A stretch of 64,000 nt of DNA, from the NCBI GenBank assembly GCA_007844125.1, contig CM017563.1, positions 26,690,694-26,754,693 on the forward strand, read 5' to 3'. How positions within the stretch are numbered: position 1 is the first letter of the stretch; each line of letters opens with the position of its first letter. The notes beneath the pieces were generated by a model. That model was not told where the DNA came from, made no database searches, and worked only from the letters and a program-made list of their open reading frames with translations. Shown piece after piece: positions 54,901-60,900 of this stretch. This DNA comes from Sinonovacula constricta (taxonomy: Eukaryota > Mollusca > Bivalvia > Cardiida > Solecurtidae). The position numbers were made by a program, and so were the translations under genes.

Positions 54901-57900
54901 TTTTGTATTTCAACAAAGTTTTCTGTGAAACATTAGATTTATACACAAATATAAATGAATATTAAAGACAAATGCAGTGCCTACACTGTTCAACTTAGAA
55001 TGCAAGACGAGCCTTATGCATGAAATGCAACCAACCTGCCCTCTTCTCTGAATGCAGAAAGTTTGAAGTATGTGCAGAAGTTAATTGTATTTTAATGCTA
55101 CAAAAATTGTGGACAGTTATACTGTTGTTTATTTATCTAGATTGATCAGTCAACTGCATTGTCCATATGTGAACAATATATAAATAAAAATACAGGCACT
55201 CGAGTGCATTGACCACATTTTTTTGTAGAAATAATTCTTATCGCCAGGTATTTCAACCATCAGTGAATAGGACCTTTTTTTTATTTACTCAGCATAAAAT
55301 TTGCAAATACACTATTTGTTATATGTCTATTGGTATATAATCCTGTTATATGCATAGAAATAGAAATTTACATTTCTTATGGCATGTGAAACGTTGCAAA
55401 ATTCAAAAAATATTTTTATGTGTTATAAAAACACATTTACATTGTATAATTTTATATTTATGTGGTAAAATTTCGCATTTGTATTGCATAAAATATTTAT
55501 GTTCAATATTTTTTATTTACATTAAAAAAAAAATGAATGTTGTAAAATTATTTTTATATTCTATAAAAAGCAAGAAAAGAATTTGTACAATAATTGCATC
55601 ATGGGTAATGGTTGTAACAAACGATATATATTAGACAACATTACGAACCATTCCGGATTTAGGTCACGTATGTAGAGTCAGACCGAGGTTACAGTTCACA
55701 TATGCCATATTAGTTGGTATTTAGCGACTGCTGAATGATTATGCTTTCTTTCTTAACTTGCACATTACTTTAAACGAGTTGTTGCATACTTTAAACCTAT
55801 TTAATTTTATGTTAATATGGATAGTTTAAAATGCCAATGATAATTGTTCTTATGTGGGTTACATCAGGATATATACATAATTTATTTTTGTTCTTAGGAT
55901 TTAATACCAGTGGGACAAGAAACTGTCTTCACTAGAAAACAGAAAATCTGTCAGCTGCAACAGGTCATAATTTGATTCTCCTTTAATATGTAACCCAAGT
56001 GAAAGGATTTACAGTACCACAGAAATAGCCGCAACAAATTATTAATGATGGTGAATTCTTTTGTATTTAAATTGTCACCAAATCAAAAGTAGTGTTTCTG
56101 AGAGTATTGTATGCCTTCTGCCTTAGCACAGTGGTCCAATGAAATTGTTTGTTACAAACGTTATAAGTATCCCATGATGCAATTATTGAACATAAATATT
56201 TGTTCACTTTATCGAATATGAAAGTATGCTTGTTTTATAACACATAATGAAAAATTGCCATATAAATATAAATATAGAACAAAAATATGATTTAACAATA
56301 TAAATGCTGAATTTTACCATAGAAATATTAATTTTACAACATAAATGAAAATTTTTAGAATATAAATATGCAATTTATCTCAAATATTTATTTTTTTTAA
56401 TTTTGCAACGTTCCACACACCATAATTTCTGAGTCACTGGCAATAGCTCTTACACTGAGAATAAAGTGAGAGGATTTTGGTGATAGCTCTTCAACCTAGT
56501 CTGCAGTTAGTGGGTTTTGGTGATGACTCATACACTGAGTCTACAGTTAGTGGATTTTGGTGTTAGCTCTTACACTGAGGCTACATTTAAAATTCTGATA
56601 CATGTATAATACTTCAAATAAAATCATGAATATGTTTACCGGTAAAGATAATATGCTGGTCATTATGACAGAGTGCCTGTAAACAAAGCCATAAATTAAG
56701 TTTATGAACATATTGCTTTTTTTAATGTGGATTTTGGCGATAGCTGTAACACGAGTCTATAGTTAGTGGATTTTGGTGATAGCTCTTACACCGAGTCTAT
56801 TGTTAGTAGATTTCGGTGATAGGTCTTTCACCGAGTCTACAGTTAGTGGATTTTGGCAATCTCTTACACTGAGTCTACAGTTAGTGGATTTTGGCGATAG
56901 CTGTAACACGAGTCTATAGTTAGTGGATTTTGGTGATAGCTCTTACACTGAGTCTCCAGTTAGTGGATTTTGGTGATAGCTCTTACACTGAGTCTACAGT
57001 TAGTGAATTTTGGTGAAAACTCATACACTGAGTCTACAGTTAGTGGATTTTGGTGATAGCTCTTACACTGTGTCTATAGTCAGTGGAGTTTGGTGATAGC
57101 TCTTACACTGAGACTACAGTTAGTGGATTTTGGTGATTACTCGTACACTGAGTCTACAGTTAGTAGATTTTGGTGATAGCTCTTACAGTGAGTCTATAGT
57201 TAGTGGATTGTGGTGATAGCTCTTACACCGAGTCTACAGTTAGTGGATTTTGGTGACAACTCGTAGACTGAGTCTACAGTCAGTGGAATTTGGTGATAGC
57301 TCTTACACTGAGTCTATAGTTAGTGGATTTTGGTGATTACTCTTACACTGAGTCTACAGTCAGTGGAATTTGGTGATAGCTCTTACACTGAGTCTATAGT
57401 TAGTGGATTTTGGTGATTACTCGTACACTGAGTCTACAGTTAGTGGATAATGGTGAAAGCTCTTACACGGAGTCTACAGTCAGTGGATAATGGTGATAGC
57501 TCTTACACTGAGTTTACAGTTAGTGGATAATGGTGATAGCTCTTACACTGAGACTATAGTCAGTGGAATTTGGTGATAGCTCGTACACTGAGACTACAGT
57601 TAGTGGATAATGGTGATAGCTCTTACACTGAGTCTACAGTTAGTGGATAATGGTGATAGCTCTTACACTGAGTCTATAGTTAGTGGATTTTGGTGATAGC
57701 TCTTACACTGAGTCTATAGTCAGTGGATAATGGTGATAGCTCTTACACTGAGTCTATAGTCAGTGGATAATGGTGATAGCTCTTACACTGAGTCTATAGT
57801 TAGTGGATTTTGGTGATAGCTCTTACACTGAGTCTACAGTTAGTGGATAATGGTGATAGCTCTTACACTGAGTCTACAGTTAGTGGATAATGGTGATAGC

Positions 57901-60900
57901 TCTTACACTGAGTCTATAGTTAGTGGATAATGGTGATAGCTCTTACACTGAGTCTACAGTTAGTGGATAATGGTGATAGCTCTTACACTGAGTCTATAGT
58001 TAGTGGATTTTGGTGATAGCTCTTACACTGAGTTTACAGTTAGTGGATAATGGTGATAGCTCTTACACTGAGTCTACAGTCAGTGGAATTTGGTGATAGC
58101 TCTTACACTGAGTCTAAAGTTAGTGGATTTTGGTGATTACTCTTACACTGAGTCTACAGTCAGTGGATAATGGTGATAGCTCTTACACTGAGTCTATAGT
58201 TAGTGGCTAATGGTGATAGCTCTTACACTGAGTCTACAGTTAGTGGATAATGGTGAAAGCTCTTACACTGAGTCTACAGTCAGTGGATAATGGTGATAGC
58301 TCTTACACTGAGTCTATAGTCAGTGGATAATGGTGATAGCTCTTACACTGAGTCTACAGTTAGTGGATAATGGTGATAGCTCTTACACTGAGTCTATAGT
58401 CAGTGGATAATGGTGATAGCTCTTACACTGAGTCTACAGTCAGTGGATAATGGTGATAGCTCTTACACTGAGTCTACAGTCAGTGGATAATGGTGATAGC
58501 TCTTACACTGAGTCTATAGTCAGTGGATAATGGTGATAGCTCTTACACTGAGTCTATAGTCAGTGGATAATGGTGATAGCTCTTACACTGAGTTTACAGT
58601 TAGTGGATAATGGTGATAGCTCTTACACTGAGTCTACAGTCAGTGGAATTTGGTGATAGCTCTTACACTGAGTCTAAAGTTAGTGGATTTTGGTGATTAC
58701 TCTTACACTGAGTCTACAGTCAGTGGATAATGGTGATAGCTCTTACACTGAGTCTATAGTAAGTGGATAATGGTGAAAGCTCTTACACTGAGTCTACAGT
58801 CAGTGGATAATGGTGATAGCTCTTACACTGAGTCTATAGTCAGTGGATAATGGTGATAGCTCTTACACTGAGTCTATAGTCAGTGGATAATGGTGATAGC
58901 TCTTACACTGAGTCTATAGTAAGTGGATAATGGTGATAGCTCTTACACTGTGTCTATAGTCAGTGGATAATGGTGATAGCTCTTACACTGAGTCTATAGT
59001 CAGTGGATAATGGTGATAGCTCTTACACTGAGTCTATAGTCAGTGGATTTTGGTGATAGCTCTTACACTGAGTCTTTAGACAGTGGATAATGGTGATAGC
59101 TCTTACACTGAGTCTATAGTCAGTGGATAATGGTGATAGCTCTTACACTGAGTCTATAGTCAGTGGATTTTGGTGATTACTCTTACACTGAGTCTACAGT
59201 CAGTGGATAATGGTGATAGCTCTTACACTGAGTCTATAGTAAGTGGATAATGGTGAAAGCTCTTACACTGTGTCTATAGTCAGTGGATAATGGTGATAGC
59301 TCTTACACTGAGTCTATAGTCAGTGGATTTTGGTGATAGCTCTTACACTGAGTCTTTAGACAGTGGATAATGGTGATAGCTCTTACACTGAGTCTATAGT
59401 CAGTGGATAATGGGGATAGCACTTACACTGAGTCTATAGTCAGTGGATAATGGTGATAGCTCTTACACTGAGTCTATAGTCAGTGGATAATGGTAATAGC
59501 TCTTACACTGTGTCTACAGTCAGTGGATAATGGTGATAGCTCTTACACTAAATCTATAGTCAGTGGATTTTGGTGATAGCACTTACACTGAGTCTATAGT
59601 CAGTGGATAATGGTGATAGCTCTTACACTGTGTCTACAGTTAGTGGATAATGGTGATAGCTCTTACACTGAGTCTATAGTCAGTGGATAATGGTGATAGC
59701 TCTTACACTGTGTCTATAGTCAGTGGATAATGGGGATAGCACTTACACTGAGTCTATAGTTAGTGGATTTTGGTGATAGCTCTTACACTGAGTCTATAGT
59801 CAGTGGATTTCTGTGATAGCTCTTACACTGAGTCTACAGTTAGTGGATTTTGGTGGTAGCACTTACACTGAGTCTATAGTTAGTGGATTTTTGTGATAGC
59901 TTTTACACTGAGTCTATAGTCAGTGGATAATGGTAATAGCTCTTACACTGAGACTACAGTTAGTGGATAATGGTGATAGCTCTTACACTGAGTCTACAGT
60001 CAGTGGATAATGGTGATAGCTCTTACACTGAGTCTATAGTCAGTGGATTTTGGTGATAGCTCTTACACCGAGTCTACAGTTAGTGGATTTTGATGACAAC
60101 TCGTAGACTGAGTCTACAGTTAGTGGATTTTGGTGATTACTCGTACACTGAGTCTATAGTTAGTAGATTTTGGTGATAGCTCTTACACTGAGTCTATAGT
60201 CAGTGGATTTTGGTGATAGCTCATACACCGAGTCTACAGTTAGTGGATTTTGGTGATTGCTCGTACACTGAGTCTACAGTTAGTAGATTTTGGTGATAGC
60301 TCTTACACCGAGTCTACAGTAAGTGGATTTTGGTGATAGCTCTTACACTGTATCTATAGTCAGTGGATTTTGGTGATAGCTCTAACACTGTGTCTATAGT
60401 CAGTGCTTTTTGGTAATAGCTCTTTACACTGAGTCTAAGTTCGTGGATTTTGGTGATAGCTCTTATACTGTGTCTACAGTAAGTGGATTTTGGTGATAAC
60501 TCGTACACTGAGTCTACACTTAGTGGATTTTGGTGATAACTCTTACGCCAAGTCTCCAGTTAGTGGATTTGGTGTTAGCTCTTACACCAAGTCTCCAGTT
60601 AGTGGATTTTGGTGATAGCTCTTACACTGAGTCTATAGTCAGTGATAGCTCTTACACTTTGTCTATAGTCAGAGGATTTTGGCAATAGCTCTTACACTTC
60701 TTCTATAGTAAGAGGATTTTGGTGATAGCTCTTACACTTCTTCTATAGTCAGAGGATTTTGGCAATAGCTCTTACACTGAGTCTATAGTCAGTGATAGCT
60801 CTTACACTTCTTCTATAGTAAGAGGATTTTGGTGATAGCTCTTACACTGTGTCTACAGTTAGTGGATTTTGGTGATAGCTCTTACACTGTGTCTACAGTT

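Noticed and set aside
52868..55634. Several 60-94-codon ORFs in introns 14 and 15
   Set aside because: AT-rich, rich in Ile, Phe, Lys and Asn, without motifs. The one at 55,350-55,634 is mostly the arm of the long-TIR element.
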